A stretch of 64,000 nucleotides of DNA from Apteryx mantelli (lineage: Eukaryota; Chordata; Aves; Apterygiformes; Apterygidae): assembly GCF_036417845.1 (NCBI RefSeq), contig NC_089980.1:53070501-53134500 (forward strand), read 5' to 3'. Every line of letters starts with the position of its first letter. Position 1 is the stretch's first letter. Of the stretch, positions 1-11,420 are shown one piece after another. Below the pieces are notes generated by a model, which worked only from the letters and a program-made list of their open reading frames with translations, was not told where the DNA came from and ran no database searches. A program made the position numbers and the translations under genes.

Positions 1-76
1 GTATTCTTTATTTTAACTGTGAATATCATGACAGTCCTCAGAGACCCACATAAATACTGAGTTTATCTTCACAACA

Positions 77-170
77 CCTTTTTAATTTTTCCAAATGAGA
101 AATAGAGGCAGAGTCGAATGCATAGCTGGGCATACGTCCAGATCTTCTATGCTTTGATAAGATCTTTCAC
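77..170 (+). repeat. Possible MIR/L2-type remnant
   Basis: CCAAATGAGAAATAGAGGCAG followed 25-70 bp later by AGCTGGGCATACGTCCAGAT and CTTTCAC lines up with the order of blocks in MIR-like SINEs (CAGATGAGGAAACTGAGGCA, then AGCTGGGATTCGAACCCAG, then CTTTCCAC). It is heavily diverged and uncertain. Confidence 0.3.
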
Positions 171-3100
171 ATACAGATTTTATTTAACCTCTGACTTACT
201 AAATGAGCTTTCTCCAGAATTCATACCTAGTTCTAATAAGATTCTGAAAAAGCCCTGCTCCATCGTTAGTCTTCTGCCGCCCCCACGCTCCTGCTCACAC
301 ATCACTCGAAAGCACTTCTGCGACAGCAGAGAAGCTCAGCTCAGGTCTCAGCCCATGAAACTGCCTTTTGGGGTTTCTTCAGTGATCACTAATAGAAAAT
401 CTCCCCAGACCATTGACAAAGTTCCCCTATGGTTAACAAAGCAACGCCTGAATGCATTGCATCCTGTGATCAAGTTGAGGTGTTTCCAAAACAACCACAA
501 AAACCTAAGTAAGGATATCAACAGACCACCATGTAATTTCTCCTAGCGCTCGTTCGCACTACTCAGTTACTACTCAAAGAAAAGGAAGCGCATTCTGAAG
601 AGTAGCTCAGCGTTGTAGCCAGCTGTCACCCTGCAGTTATAAATAGTCAGCATTTGGGGTGGATCCTCCCAAAGTAAATGCTGCTTTTTGGTGCACTTCT
701 CTGAATGAGAAGTTCCCTGATGGAGGTTCTAATACACTCCTGAGCCCAAATGTAGACCAGGCAGTTGGAGCACAGCCCAGAGGCATTATAGGGCATTTTT
801 TAGCCCTGGTGTAACATGTACTCAGCTTCTTTTCATGGAACTTTTCCAATATTACAATGCTGAAGCCCTTTTTCACAAATAAGAGAAAAGCAGGAGAAAC
901 AGACCAACTGCAGTCTCTTCTGGGACACAGTAAACGCATAAAAGATAAAAAACTGAAATCAAGAGAAGGTAAAGAGAGTAAGAATTTTTAAGAACGACAG
1001 AATTGCTAGTGAAATTATTTTAAAGACCATCATTCATTTTTGACACATCAACAAAACATCTGTTGGCCCGGTGTTGCTTCAGTTTTGGATTTGTGAACAA
1101 TTTCATGTATTGGAGCATTCCAGCATTGCCTGCAGACTGCTGAAAAGGAACTGTTTAGCAAACTATTCTCACTGGACTTTCCTGTGATTTCTTTGTTAAA
1201 TATAAAGTATTAATTTTCTGCATCATACCACCTCAGAAGTTTTATTGTGTAAAACACATCCAGTCCTGCCATTAAATTGCCTCTTAAATACAGTGTTTCT
1301 CAGTATCAACAAAATGTTTTAGGGCAGCAGGCCAGGGTTGCAACCACGCACTGCAACAACAGGACATCAGAGAGTTACAGAAAAGCGATTATCTTTTGAT
1401 TGAGCTGTCTGCTCTTCTTAATTACATCATACATGCAAGAGGGAAAAATACAGAATGTATTCCTTTCTTTTTCTTTTATACAAACACTTAACCCCTGGTT
1501 TTGTTCACCAGATGAAGGATGAATAGCTAACAGCCTTATCAGCACCTACAGCCAAAATGGAGGGAGTATTTTGGAGAAGGCTAAGCGGAATTTTTCAGAA
1601 ATTCCCTGGGAGCCTGCAGCATTCAGGTAGACTTCCCACAGCCCTGACGGTTGCCGGTGAGCTTTCCAGGCTAGCTCTGGTCACAGAAAGGTATTTCTTT
1701 CACACAAGTTTTTGCCCTTACCAGCTCTGAAAATGGCCTATGTAGTTGAGTGAAGGAATATCCTTTTACTCTGCCAGATTGACGAGTTGTCCTGGGATGC
1801 CGAGTGCTTGCAAGAGTGGCCACTGCCCTGTTTTCAAGCAATCCCCCACACCTAAACAGATGGAATGGCATGTTGTGTCATGCTACTTGAAAACAATATT
1901 ATTATTAGGAAGGATTTTAGGATAATGCCAGCCTTTAAATTCTTTTTATGTTCCTTTTTGTAACTTCTGTAATTGGAATAGGTCATAGCCTCTACAGACT
2001 ACCGCAGGCTTAGTTCACAGAGCTATAGCTTTTTTGATCCTACTGATGAAGCTGGAGACATCTAAAGCACCTGTTCCAAGTGACCTGTTTTCTTTTTTCC
2101 AAAATGTAAAGACTTCTCTATTCCCACTTAAATGCATTTCACCTCCTGCAGGTGAGTACTGCAGTTTCTTATGGTAACACATGGGATTCAGTAATTTCAT
2201 TCCTTCTCCTTAAGGTCTTTTGAGTAACATTTGCTAATACTGGCTTTATGCCACTTTCCCTTGTTGCAACTGTTTGAGGACCAACTACTAAAATGTTATA
2301 CACCTTATCACATGAGATATTAAATGCTCATTCTTCTTCCCATATTAACTATATCTCTCTGCAAGCTTTCTACAAAGACTAACCATCACAGAAGGCAGTG
2401 CAACTGAAAAAACAGTATGGGTAATGCACATATCCCATGCAAGCTATGAGTGTTAGGAGGAACCTCTTTGGGGTCACAGTAACATTTGTGTTTAGTTTCA
2501 ACTGAACCTATGAGGATGCATGGAAGAAAGAAAGATAAATAAATAAAAAATTACTATTTTAATAAGCACTGACGATAATAGCTTTCTTGAAGAGTCTTTT
2601 GTTGCCTTCATTTATCACTACTGGTATGCACTCTGTAAGAGCATCACTTCCCCAATATACAATAATAAAGGCAAACTAAGATTTCTATACAAATGTGCTA
2701 CATCTTCTCACTGAGCAGTCAACAAAAAGCACCTGCAGTGTAATTTTTATCTAACCCCCCCTTCCCACCAGTAGAAGAGGATCTCCCTTGTTTGCAATTT
2801 CTATTTGATCTCTTCTCAGAGGTTCAAACACTAGCCAAAAGTAAACTGGAAAGAACACAAACTAGGCACGCAGGACAGCAGGGGAAAAAAGCATGGTGAA
2901 TAGTACTTAGAAGTCCAATGAAAGTGGCACAGTTTGGGGGCATGCTGAAAACATGCTAATTTAACTGAGGAAGCAGAAAACAACTCCATCCCATTATCAC
3001 TAATCACTACAGCACGTACTCCTGTATTATGTGGTGAGGTCACAAAAAAATGAGACCTGCAGCATCATCTCTATTTATACAGAGGTTGTGTCCGTTCCTT

Positions 3101-3318
3101 CCTGTGTGGAATATGTATGTTAGCTGTCATGGCTAGAGAATTTTTATGATCCAGCACCTGAGTCTTTTTTTACTGCAACATACCAAAATTTATCTAGAGT
3201 CTGAATTTTTGCCACTTTCTAGAAATCCAAAAGTGAACTGATTTAAAGCTATGATGAAATAATAGATGTACATTTAGTGCCACCATTGAAAGGTCTTCTC
3301 ACATTTGAAGAGCTAATT

Positions 3319-3335
3319 AAAAAAAAAAAAAAAAA
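3319..3335. repeat. A17 homopolymer
   Basis: Seventeen A in a row with no recognisable retroelement body upstream on the plus strand. Confidence 0.9.
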
Positions 3336-3655
3336 GAAGGCGGCTTTTATATATTTACTGCATCAGGCACCACAGAAAAACAATTCTATCCCAGACAGCT
3401 CAAATCTGCACATCAGAGCAGCTGCAGAAGATGGAACAAATGTACAGATGGAGGTGAGGTGGGCAGGAAAGATGAACAGATCAAAGGGATTTAAAAGAAA
3501 AGCACTTTTACTGCATATCCACCCCCCTCCCAAAGCCTAAGGATAAATATATGCAACTCCTTTTCAAACTGTCAAAAAAACCATAAGTACCAGGTCAGGA
3601 TTTCGCCACTGAAATCCTGTTTTATTTTTATTTTTGTGAAAACACAGGTCATGGG

Positions 3656-3678
3656 AAATAAATAAATAAATAAATAAA
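3656..3678. repeat. (AAAT)n microsatellite
   Basis: Nearly six AAAT units, just left of the GC-rich patch at 3790. Confidence 0.95.
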
Positions 3679-3789
3679 GATTAACTCTACCAGATGAGAA
3701 CTCTGATTTTATTTGACAGTTTCTCAGTTTCCCTTGGGAGAGCCGTAGAGACTTTCCAAGATTGCCTGGCTCCCACCTGAAAGCCAGCT

Positions 3790-4040
3790 GAAATGGCCGG
3801 CTCCTTCCCCGGACCCGATGGGCTCCCAGGCTTGCTGAGACGCCCTGCTACCCATGCCGCCGGCTCAGCTGCCTGCCTGGCGGCTTCCCAGGCCACAGCA
3901 ATTGCTGGCGCTCTGTGCCTGGTGGGCTGCCAGATGCTCCAGGCCACCAAGCAAGTGTGGCACCCCAGGGGCTCATCGTGCTGCCTACTCGGCCTTACAG
4001 CAAGGCCCTCGGACTCCCTGGGGTCCTGTCCTCCTCAGCT
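3790..4040. other. GC-rich patch in intron
   Basis: About 250 bp of visibly GC-rich sequence with roughly ten CpGs stands in AT-rich surroundings. Overlapping open frames of ~85 codons on both strands come from the composition. No protein family or repeat is recognised. It could be an unclassified transposable-element piece or an orphan CpG islet. Confidence 0.5.
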
Positions 4041-5352
4041 CCTCTGAATTTAATGGGAATTCAAATGTCAATCCTTAACAAAAACTACAAAATTTCAGCA
4101 ACATGTTTTTTCTCATCAGGGAAAAATCCTGGTTCCTACACAACCCCACTCATCTTGCCGAGATGTTAAGACAAGACAACGTTTAGCCGCTTTTCCTCTC
4201 TTATGGGCTTCAAAAAACACTAGAGAAGAAGTATTTATATATGCAGAAGCAGTGCTCTAATCCCCAGGTTCCAGGCACTTGCCACCGACAGTCCCTGCTA
4301 ACTGCCAGCTGACAGTGTGCTTGCGAGCGTCCTGTCTCTGCGCAGGATTTCGGTACCTTGCCAACACAACCTTATGCGAGGTGAAGAGCTATCTTGTGCT
4401 ACATCACTGGCTGTTGTGGTCAGTGACAGTCTTTTTTCCTTACCCTTCACTGTATCTTGATTTCATCTGAGAGGTGAAAAAACAGTTTTTCTCCTTTGTT
4501 TTACTCCTTCAAAGCTGATTAGGCAGAAGGTAGAACTAACGCTGTGCAAGGCAACTCTATTTCGTTTAACATCTCTTTTGTTCTTTCCACCAACTGCAAT
4601 TCTTTCATTCAACTTTTTTAATTGCATTCCAGAAACACTGCTCATCAGTGGAAGCTTAGGCATTAAATATGAGCTTACAGAAATTTGTTAAAACCTGCCC
4701 AGATGATTGTCCCATATACAGGAAAAAATTTTAAACAAAACACTTTCAGAAGAAGGCTTTTGATATCCAATATTAATGGAAGCTAAAAGACTCTCTCCTT
4801 CCTTCCTCCCCATCCCCCCCAAAAATGTCAGTAACAGTGTACAGTAACTCACTGAGTTCAATCCCTAGGAAAAAATATATTAATAAAAGCCTGGTGCTTT
4901 TTTATTTCTTTGCTTTGCAGCAGCTGCTCTTTTAGTCATACCTACAGTGCTTTGATTTATAACTCCCCTCCATGCTACCTCCTTTTTGTTTCTCATTTCC
5001 TCCCCTTCCCTTGTAGTTAATCTAGAGAAGATTATAAAAGCAATGTAAAGACAAGGTTGTGTATCTTAATCCTTTTCTGGACAATATGGGGGAAAGGAGC
5101 TTACAGATGGTGTTTCCCGAGTGCCACAGTGGAAGAGCAGTCTGCTCTGAAACAGGTTTTTGGAGCTACGAGTGAAGCCTGGACATGTGAGCGCTGCCGG
5201 CAAGAGGGGACGGGGAGGCTGTTGTAACAGGCAGGATGAATAACTCTGCAAATGGCACTCTGTCCCCTGAATCAGCACAGACGCAGTGCCCCGCAATCAC
5301 GCCAGGGAACCCTGAGCTCTTATCAGCGGTGTCATTTTTTAATGAAACATCA

Positions 5353-5378
5353 AAATAAATAAATAAATAAATAAATAA
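5353..5378. repeat. (AAAT)6 microsatellite
   Basis: Six AAAT units plus AA, the second such tract within 1.7 kb. Confidence 0.95.
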
Positions 5379-6575
5379 GATTTCCATCTACTCATGATAG
5401 GCACTGTATGTTATCTTTAGTCATAAAAGAAGTGTCAGTCTTAAATAATATTTGGGTAATGCTAAATTCCCCCTCAGCAACTGCACAAGGTTATCATAGC
5501 TCTCCTCTATCACCCCCCTGACATGCTGAGTTACATACCTCTACACTGTTCAATAGCTGTTTGTATAGGAGTTTTTGCACATGTACAGCTAGATAAACCT
5601 CTGGCCACAGCTAACAGACCAGAGCCACGCAGGCAGCAGCAAACAACGTTCTGCTGCCTTTTAAGGACAAGGCATCCTTGCTAACAGGCTGAGGAGAGCT
5701 GCATTCAGCTACCAGGTTTTCCCAACATACTGAGAGTCAAATATTGTTCCGTTAGTTCCTGGACTCGATCCTAAAGATTCACTCTAATGTAACTCCTGGA
5801 GAACAATACGGAAGAGGTACATTTTTGATAACCTCTGTCTTGTAAAACTCAAAAAACCCTTCTATTATATAATCCATTCTATACCTTACACATTCACATA
5901 TAAGCATAAGTAACCAGTTGTTAATTAAAGTGCTTTGAAAATATCACAGGATATTTCACTCCTCCCATCTTCAAACATGACAGGTCATCTGTTTAAACAA
6001 GGTAATAACCTTAGATAACCTCATCCTGATATATCTGAATTCTAATAAAAAGCTCACAGCCATAATGCTGACAATACAATTTGTGTAGCTGTGTAGATAA
6101 AACATCACATTGCTCAGCCGATCTGTAAAAGAATATTGAACATAATCTTATTATTTGCTCTAGACTTAACTTCAGTGAAACTTGTACAGACTCTCACTCA
6201 GTTCCTCTTCTTCTCCTTTCCTCTTCATCTTCGTACCTTAAAAGCAGTGAATATCTTTAAGGTTTTTCGTCAATAATAATTTATCAGGACACATTTAATT
6301 TGTATATTAGTGCCTGAAAGACTAGCATAGTACTTTTACAAATGTATCAAATCCTTTGCTAACTATTGTGCCAATTTTTATTTTTTTTAATATTAAAAGC
6401 AAAAATATTATTCATGAGTGAGTCAGGAAAAATTAATACATAGGAACCTCCAAAACATTAACTCAGCAAATTCTATTAAAGGCACACTGGACCTTATACC
6501 TCAAGATGAAAAGTACCATTGAACATCAATGTTCTTTTTCAGTAGGTCTCTTACAAAAACTTTCCATATGTGTAG

Positions 6576-6592
6576 ATATATATATATATATA
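6576..6592. repeat. (AT)n microsatellite
   Basis: Seventeen bases of alternating A/T just upstream of the CR1 insertion. It lies inside the fortuitous 5' extension of the CR1 open frame. Confidence 0.9.
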
Positions 6593-6643
6593 GGCATATA
6601 TAGCCTTATAATCTATGGGATTTCTCCAAGAACTTTAGAACAT

Positions 6644-8294
6644 GGGGTGGGTGCCCTGGTGACGAAGGATACAGAGAAGGCAGAGTTACTGAATGCCTTC
6701 TTTGCTTCAGGCTTTACTGCTCAGGCCAGCCCTCAGGAACCCCAGACCCTGGAGGCAAGAGAGAAAGTCTGGAGAAAGGAAGACTTTCCCTTGGTGGAGG
6801 AGGAGTGGGTTAGAGATCATTTAAGCAAACCTGACACCCACAAATCCATGGGCCCCGATGGGATGCACCCACGAGTGCTGAGGGAGCTGGCGGGTGTTAT
6901 TGCTAGGCCCCTCTCCATCATCTTTGAAAGGTCATGGAGGACAGGAGAGGTGCCTGAGGACTGGAAGAAAGCCAATGTCACCCCAGTCTTCAAAAAGGGC
7001 AAGAAGGAGGACCCAGGGAACTACAGGCCAGGCAGCCTCACCTGCATCCCTGGAAAGGTGATGGAGCAGCTCATCCTGGAGGCCATCTCCAAGCATGTGG
7101 AGGAAAAGAAGGTGATCAGGAGTAGTCAGCATGGCTTCACCAAGGGCAAATCATGCCTAACCAATCTGATAGCCTTCTATGATGGAATGACTGGCTGGGT
7201 AGATGAGGGGAGAGCAGTGGATGTTGTCTACCTAGACTTCAGCAAGGCTTTTGACACTGTCTCCCATAACATCCTCAGAGACAAGCTCAGGAAGTGTGGG
7301 TTAGATGAGTGGACAGTGAGGTGGATTGAGAAGTGGCTGAATGGCAGAGCTCAGAGAGTTGCGATCAGTGGCGCAGAGTCTAGTTGGAGGCCTGTAGCTA
7401 GCGGTGTCCCCCAGGGGTCAGTACTGGGTCCAGCCTTGTTCAACTTCTTCATCAGTGACCTGGATGAAGGGACAGAGTGCACCCTCAGCAGGTTTGCTGA
7501 TGATACAAAACTGGGAGGAGTGGCGGATACACCAGAGGGCTGTGCTGCCATTCAGAGAGACCTGGACAGGCTGGAGAGGTGGGCGGAGAGGAACCTCATG
7601 AAGTTCAACAAAGGCAAGTGCAGGGTCCTGCACCTAGGGAGGAATAACCCCATGCACCAGTACAGGTTGGGGGTTGACCTGCTGGAAAGCAGCTCTGCAG
7701 AGAAGGACCTGGGAGTGCTGGTGGACACCAAGTTAAGCATGAGGCAGCAATGTGCCCTTGTGGCCAAGAAAGCCAATGGTATCCTGGGCTGCATCAGGAA
7801 GAGTGTTGCCAGCAGGTCGAGGGAGGTGATCCTCCCCCTCTACTCAGCCCTGGTGAGGCCACATCTGGAGTACTGCATCCAGTTCTGGGCTCCCCAGTAC
7901 AAGAGGGATGTGGCACTACTGGAGCAAGTGCAGCGAAGGGCTACAAAGAAGGTTAGGGGACTGGAGCATCTCTCTTATGAGGAAAGACAGAGAGCTGGGC
8001 CTGTTTAGCTTGGAGAAGAGAAGGCTGAGAGGAGATCTTATCAACGTGTACAAGTATCTGAAGGGAGGGTGTCGAGAGGATGGGACCAGAGTCTTTTCAG
8101 TGGTGCCGAGCGACAGGACGCGAGGCAACGGGCACAAACTGAAACACAGACAGTTCCATCTGAACATGAGGAAAGACTTCTTCACTGTGAGGGTGACAGA
8201 GCATTGGAACAAGTTGCCCCGAGAGGTTGTGGAGTCTCCTTCTCTGGAGATATTCAAAACCTGCCTGGACGCAATCCTGTGCAACGTGCTCTAG
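6644..8294 (+). pseudogene. CR1 ORF2 reverse transcriptase, frameshifted
   Basis: The remnant encodes the RT part of CR1 ORF2, which copies LINE RNA by target-primed reverse transcription. Core motifs are intact: YLDFSKAFD at 7229-7255, [11 protein letters not shown] at 7400-7432 and the catalytic FADD at 7493-7504. Upstream is the conserved [11 protein letters not shown] stretch. The frame then breaks near 7988-7994, where CR1 normally reads EERLRELGLF: comparison indicates loss of 2 nt (one GA). The C-terminal region continues in another frame from about 7995 to a stop at 8294, ending [17 protein letters not shown]. The open frame starts at 6506, but its first ~45 residues are flanking intron, including an (AT)n tract. 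The product is inactive, as it lacks endonuclease and is frameshifted. Confidence 0.92.
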
Positions 8295-8374
8295 GTGACC
8301 CTGCTTGAGCAGGGGGGTTGGACTAGATGATCTCCAGAGGTCCCTTCCAACCTCAACCATTCTGTGATTCTGTG
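6644..8374 (+). mobile_element. CR1 LINE, 5'-truncated, 3' end complete
   Basis: CR1 similarity begins abruptly near 6644 (protein [12 protein letters not shown]) and runs through the reverse transcriptase, the C-terminal region, a stop at 8292-8294 and an ~80-bp 3'UTR. That UTR ends in ATTCTGTGATTCTGTG (8359-8374), the typical avian CR1 terminus with no poly(A). The apurinic endonuclease domain is missing, as usual for 5'-truncated CR1 copies. GAACAT occurs at 6638-6643 and 8374-8379, a possible 6-bp target-site duplication. The insertion is antisense to the RYR gene. Open over most of its length, it is one of the younger insertions here. Confidence 0.95.
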
Positions 8375-8379
8375 AACAT

Positions 8380-8769
8380 CCATAAGAAACCAAGACAGTA
8401 TGCTGTTTTTTTGGCACTGTTCCCTGACAAGAAATATAAATTATGCTTTATATTGTGGTTTCTTACACTGTACACTCTATATTCACTGTAAAGAAAGAAG
8501 ATGCACTCAGAGCATTTAAATGTTGGCACACAAGGGAGGCATACCTCACCAACTGAAAAACACCCATCCAGGTAATTTGAGAAAAGGAATTATTAAGCCA
8601 CTATTTCCTCAGTGGCTTGGAATACAGGTATGACAAATCGGCATCTTGCATAAGGACTGTCTCCAGGATGATAAGCAAAATCCTCAGGATGAAACTGTGG
8701 GTTCTCTCACGGGGAAACAACAACCCGCACAAGAACAAAAATAAACCTGCAGGGAAGCACCTGGGCCTT
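8380..8769. other. Intron stretch between the two opposed CR1 copies
   Basis: Nothing recognised. The right part may be the degraded 3'UTR of the ancient minus-strand CR1, but I could not confirm this by eye. Confidence 0.5.
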
Positions 8770-9345
8770 TACTTCCACCCGTGCTTCTATCATCACAGAC
8801 ATATCTAAGACTATTCACCAAACTAACAAGGTCCATTTTTTAACACAGTTCTCTTGCCCCTCATCTTTGCATCTATTAGGAGACTGAAGCTCTATTCCTC
8901 TGATAGTTAACTCTCTTATAATTTCCAGACTAAGTTTATTCAGGGTCAATTTATACCCTTTTGTTTTGTGCCAAGATTGTCCTTAAATTTAACTAATTCT
9001 TCTTGTTCCCTGGTGTTTACCCCCCTGATTATATATAGAGCGATTATATCCCTCTAAGCTTTCATTATCCTAGGCTAAGCAAGCCAAGCTCCTAAACACC
9101 TCATAAAATACTTTCTCCTTAGCTGTAATCAGCCCCCAGCCTTTCTTTTACCTGTGCTAGTTTAAACTGCCAGCTCTTGAGCAACGGGGGCAAGAGCTGC
9201 AGGCAGCAGTACAGATGAATCCTCATCAGCATCTTGCACAACAGCATTAATAATTCTTTATCTCTAGTGCAACTGCCTCGCCTGATGTATCCTACATTTC
9301 CATTCACCTTTTTCATAGCCACATCCTCAGTCCCACAAAACAGGT
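8770..9345 (-). mobile_element. Ancient CR1-family LINE fragment, inverse orientation
   Basis: Read on the minus strand, 9330-9119 encodes a degraded RT C-terminal region including KKVNGNVGYIRRG and TRDKELL, matching the CR1 block (A)KKANGxxGxIRRSxxSRxxEV. After a frame break, 9090-8770 matches CR1 nucleotide sequence: a GGCTTGCTTAGCCTAGG block ([11 protein letters not shown] region), AGGGATATAATCGC, a GGGTAAACACCAGGGA block (GVNTRE), GGGTATAAATTG (NGYKL) and ATCAGAGGAATAG. It resembles turtle- or crocodile-type CR1 more than the neighbouring young copy, implying an old insertion. Both ends are vague; the left end may extend below 8770. The adjacent insertion at 6644-8374 is in the opposite orientation. 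Confidence 0.8.
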
Positions 9346-9372
9346 GATTTGCATGCCTTGTGCTGGTTTGGC

Positions 9373-9388
9373 AAAAAAAAAAAAAAAA
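9373..9388. repeat. A16 homopolymer
   Basis: A16 directly beyond the 5' limit of the ancient minus-strand CR1 fragment. Confidence 0.9.
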
Positions 9389-9750
9389 TTGAAGTATTTC
9401 TTCTGTAACACACATGCAAGCATGCATGTACGAGTGTAAGTAAAACAGTTCGAGATTTTTTCTTGTTATTTGTATCATTACTAAAAAGAGACATGCAATT
9501 TGTTCTCTACATGCAGCACAGTATTTTTCCACTGCAATAAATAATTGTATTTTTTTCCAAATGTGAAACTTTCAATTGGGAGGAATCATTTACACTCTGA
9601 TCTGGAGCAATAGGAAAATAAATAATTTAAGCCATCATACTGAGTACAGGGACAAGTTGAATGTTACTGGAAGCGCAGTTAAGAAATTGCCAAATCAAGA
9701 CCTACTACAACTTCAAGAGTAAAAGTTTCAATAAATGAATTGTTTGGAGG

Positions 9751-9768
9751 AAAAAAAAAAAAAAAAAA
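9751..9768. repeat. A18 homopolymer
   Basis: Eighteen A in a row. No retrogene body is recognised to its left. Confidence 0.9.
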
Positions 9769-10631
9769 CAACCCCACCTCCCACCCCTCCACAATTAAAT
9801 TAAAGGTAAGACATATGATGCAAGTCAATTTTTATTGCATTAGAGCAACCACACTGATTAACCAGTTCAGAATGAAATGTAACCAAAAAGTAATAACAAC
9901 TTTGGACTTAAATCAATTGTACAATTTCACATATTGAAGAAAAACCACCCTCCTGGCCCTGCAATGGATCAACTCAATCCTCTCATTCCTACAGAGCAAA
10001 TGACTTTTCAATTATTGTTTTTATCATTACCTTGACTAGAAAACTGAGCAAGGCAAATGGGACCCTGGGGACCAGGCCACTCTTGAGAATTCCCCTGCAT
10101 GATCTGTGCAGTAATTTCAAACCCAGTTACTTAAAATTGGTATTAATGAAACTACAAACTTCACTAAAGTATCACTGCCTTTTTGGTCTTCTAAATATAT
10201 TCTAAGTGTATTCCTTTTTCCTAACATTATCCCACAAACTAGAGGACAATGACCAGTTTTGACTTTTCTGTAGAATTTTGACTACTTCAAGTCTGTAAAA
10301 ATCTATATTCATTGCAGTGCCACTGTTGTATTGCCATTCCTACTTTCTATTATATTTACTGTTCTTCTCTGGGCAGTTTCAATTTCTGATTCATGTCACT
10401 GAAGGCAACGAAGAGTACACGGTCACCTGAGGAATACTGCTAAACAAACTGATAGGCTTTCCATTCTTTTTTTTTTCCTCTAAAGAAAATTTTATTCCTC
10501 TATGCCCTAGTCAAGCATCTTCACCAGGCTACCGGCAATGAGTAAAGCTTCTTACTCATAGGAAAAAAGATTCCTTTCTCATTTGTTCAAAACCTGCAAT
10601 CTGAGGTAGTAAGATGAAGTTTTTTCCCCCC

Positions 10632-10661
10632 ATTTTGGATAAAGTTAGACTTATCCAAAAT
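10632..10661. repeat. 11-bp inverted repeat (hairpin)
   Basis: ATTTTGGATAA (10632-10642) pairs exactly with TTATCCAAAAT (10651-10661) across an 8-nt loop. There is no T-run or gene context suggesting a function. Confidence 0.6.
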
Positions 10662-10960
10662 ACACTTTTTACGCAATTCTGCCACTCACTTTATTTGCGC
10701 ATTTAAATTTCATACTTTTAATCTACAAACTCAAGCAACTGAGAACCATCAGCAAACCTTTCACTTTCGCCTCCAGCTCACCAGCAAAGGTGCAAACACC
10801 ACTGCTGCCAGGAACCTCTCTCCAGAAAGAGACTTCGGCTCTTTAGCAGACCATATTCTCTTTTAGTGTATGCAGTAGTTGTGGAACAGCAAGAATAACC
10901 TTAAGGACACAGAAACAAGTAAAAGGGAAAGCTGCTGAAGATCCAAAATTGTGTGTGGCC

Positions 10961-10990
10961 TTTTTTTTCTTTTTTTTTTTTTTTTTTTTT
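10961..10990. repeat. T8-C-T21 tract
   Basis: Thirty bases of T broken by one C. On the minus strand it would be a poly(A) tail, but the sequence to its right shows no recognisable retroposed gene or polyadenylation signal. Confidence 0.9.
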
Positions 10991-11154
10991 GGTAAGTCCA
11001 ATAAGACAGCCCTATAAACTTTGCTCCTCAGATTTGCACACTCCAAGCAACTCACCATTTTCCCCATAATTCCTGACAAAATCAGCACTGCTCAAACTCC
11101 CAGTGTCTCAAAGCACAGGCCAATGCAGCCTAATCAAGAACCAGCCCTGCATGT

Positions 11155-11420
11155 GTCCGGGTGCCCCTGATTGGGGGCCCCCCCAAGGGCGCAGGGCCCC
11201 AGGGGAGCCGGGGCAGCCCCAGCCCTGGGTGGCATCGGGCACCACCATGGGGCCAGGCCAGGGCAACCCGTGGCAGGGCTGGAGCCGGCACCGCTGCAGC
11301 ATCGCAGGGCAGCGATCCACAGCGCCAGGCTAGGCTGAGATGGGGCCGGGCAGGGACGGGGAGGGCTGGGAGCGCCCTCAGGGCCCGGACAGTGCGGATG
11401 GGGATGAAAGAGGTCGGATT
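11155..11420. promoter_or_regulatory. Orphan CpG-rich islet in intron
   Basis: About 15 CpGs fall within ~250 bp of strongly GC-rich sequence (runs such as GGGGGCCCCCCC near 11174), 52 kb inside the intron. It is small for a CpG island, but its CpG content is conspicuous against the depleted background. It could be an alternative promoter, an enhancer or a GC-rich repeat. A 131-codon plus-strand frame through it is low-complexity Gly/Pro/Arg/Ala and not credible as a protein. Confidence 0.45.

Larger units (their letters stand above)
171..6637. other. Intron stretch without a supported gene
   Basis: AT-rich non-coding sequence. Apart from the A17, the two AAAT tracts and the GC-rich patch at 3790-4040, I see no gene or repeat. 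Open frames up to ~100 codons have no family resemblance. Confidence 0.6.

Noticed and set aside
118..546. 142-codon plus-strand open frame at the left edge
   Set aside because: Overlaps a possible MIR/L2 remnant and shows no protein-family features.
6506..6643. First ~45 residues of the 500-codon CR1 open frame as part of a gene
   Set aside because: They are flanking intron sequence including an (AT)n tract. CR1 similarity begins near 6644.
9119..9532. 137-codon minus-strand open frame as a host gene
   Set aside because: Its C-terminal half is degraded CR1 reverse transcriptase, and its N-terminal half crosses an A16 run and is unrelated intron.
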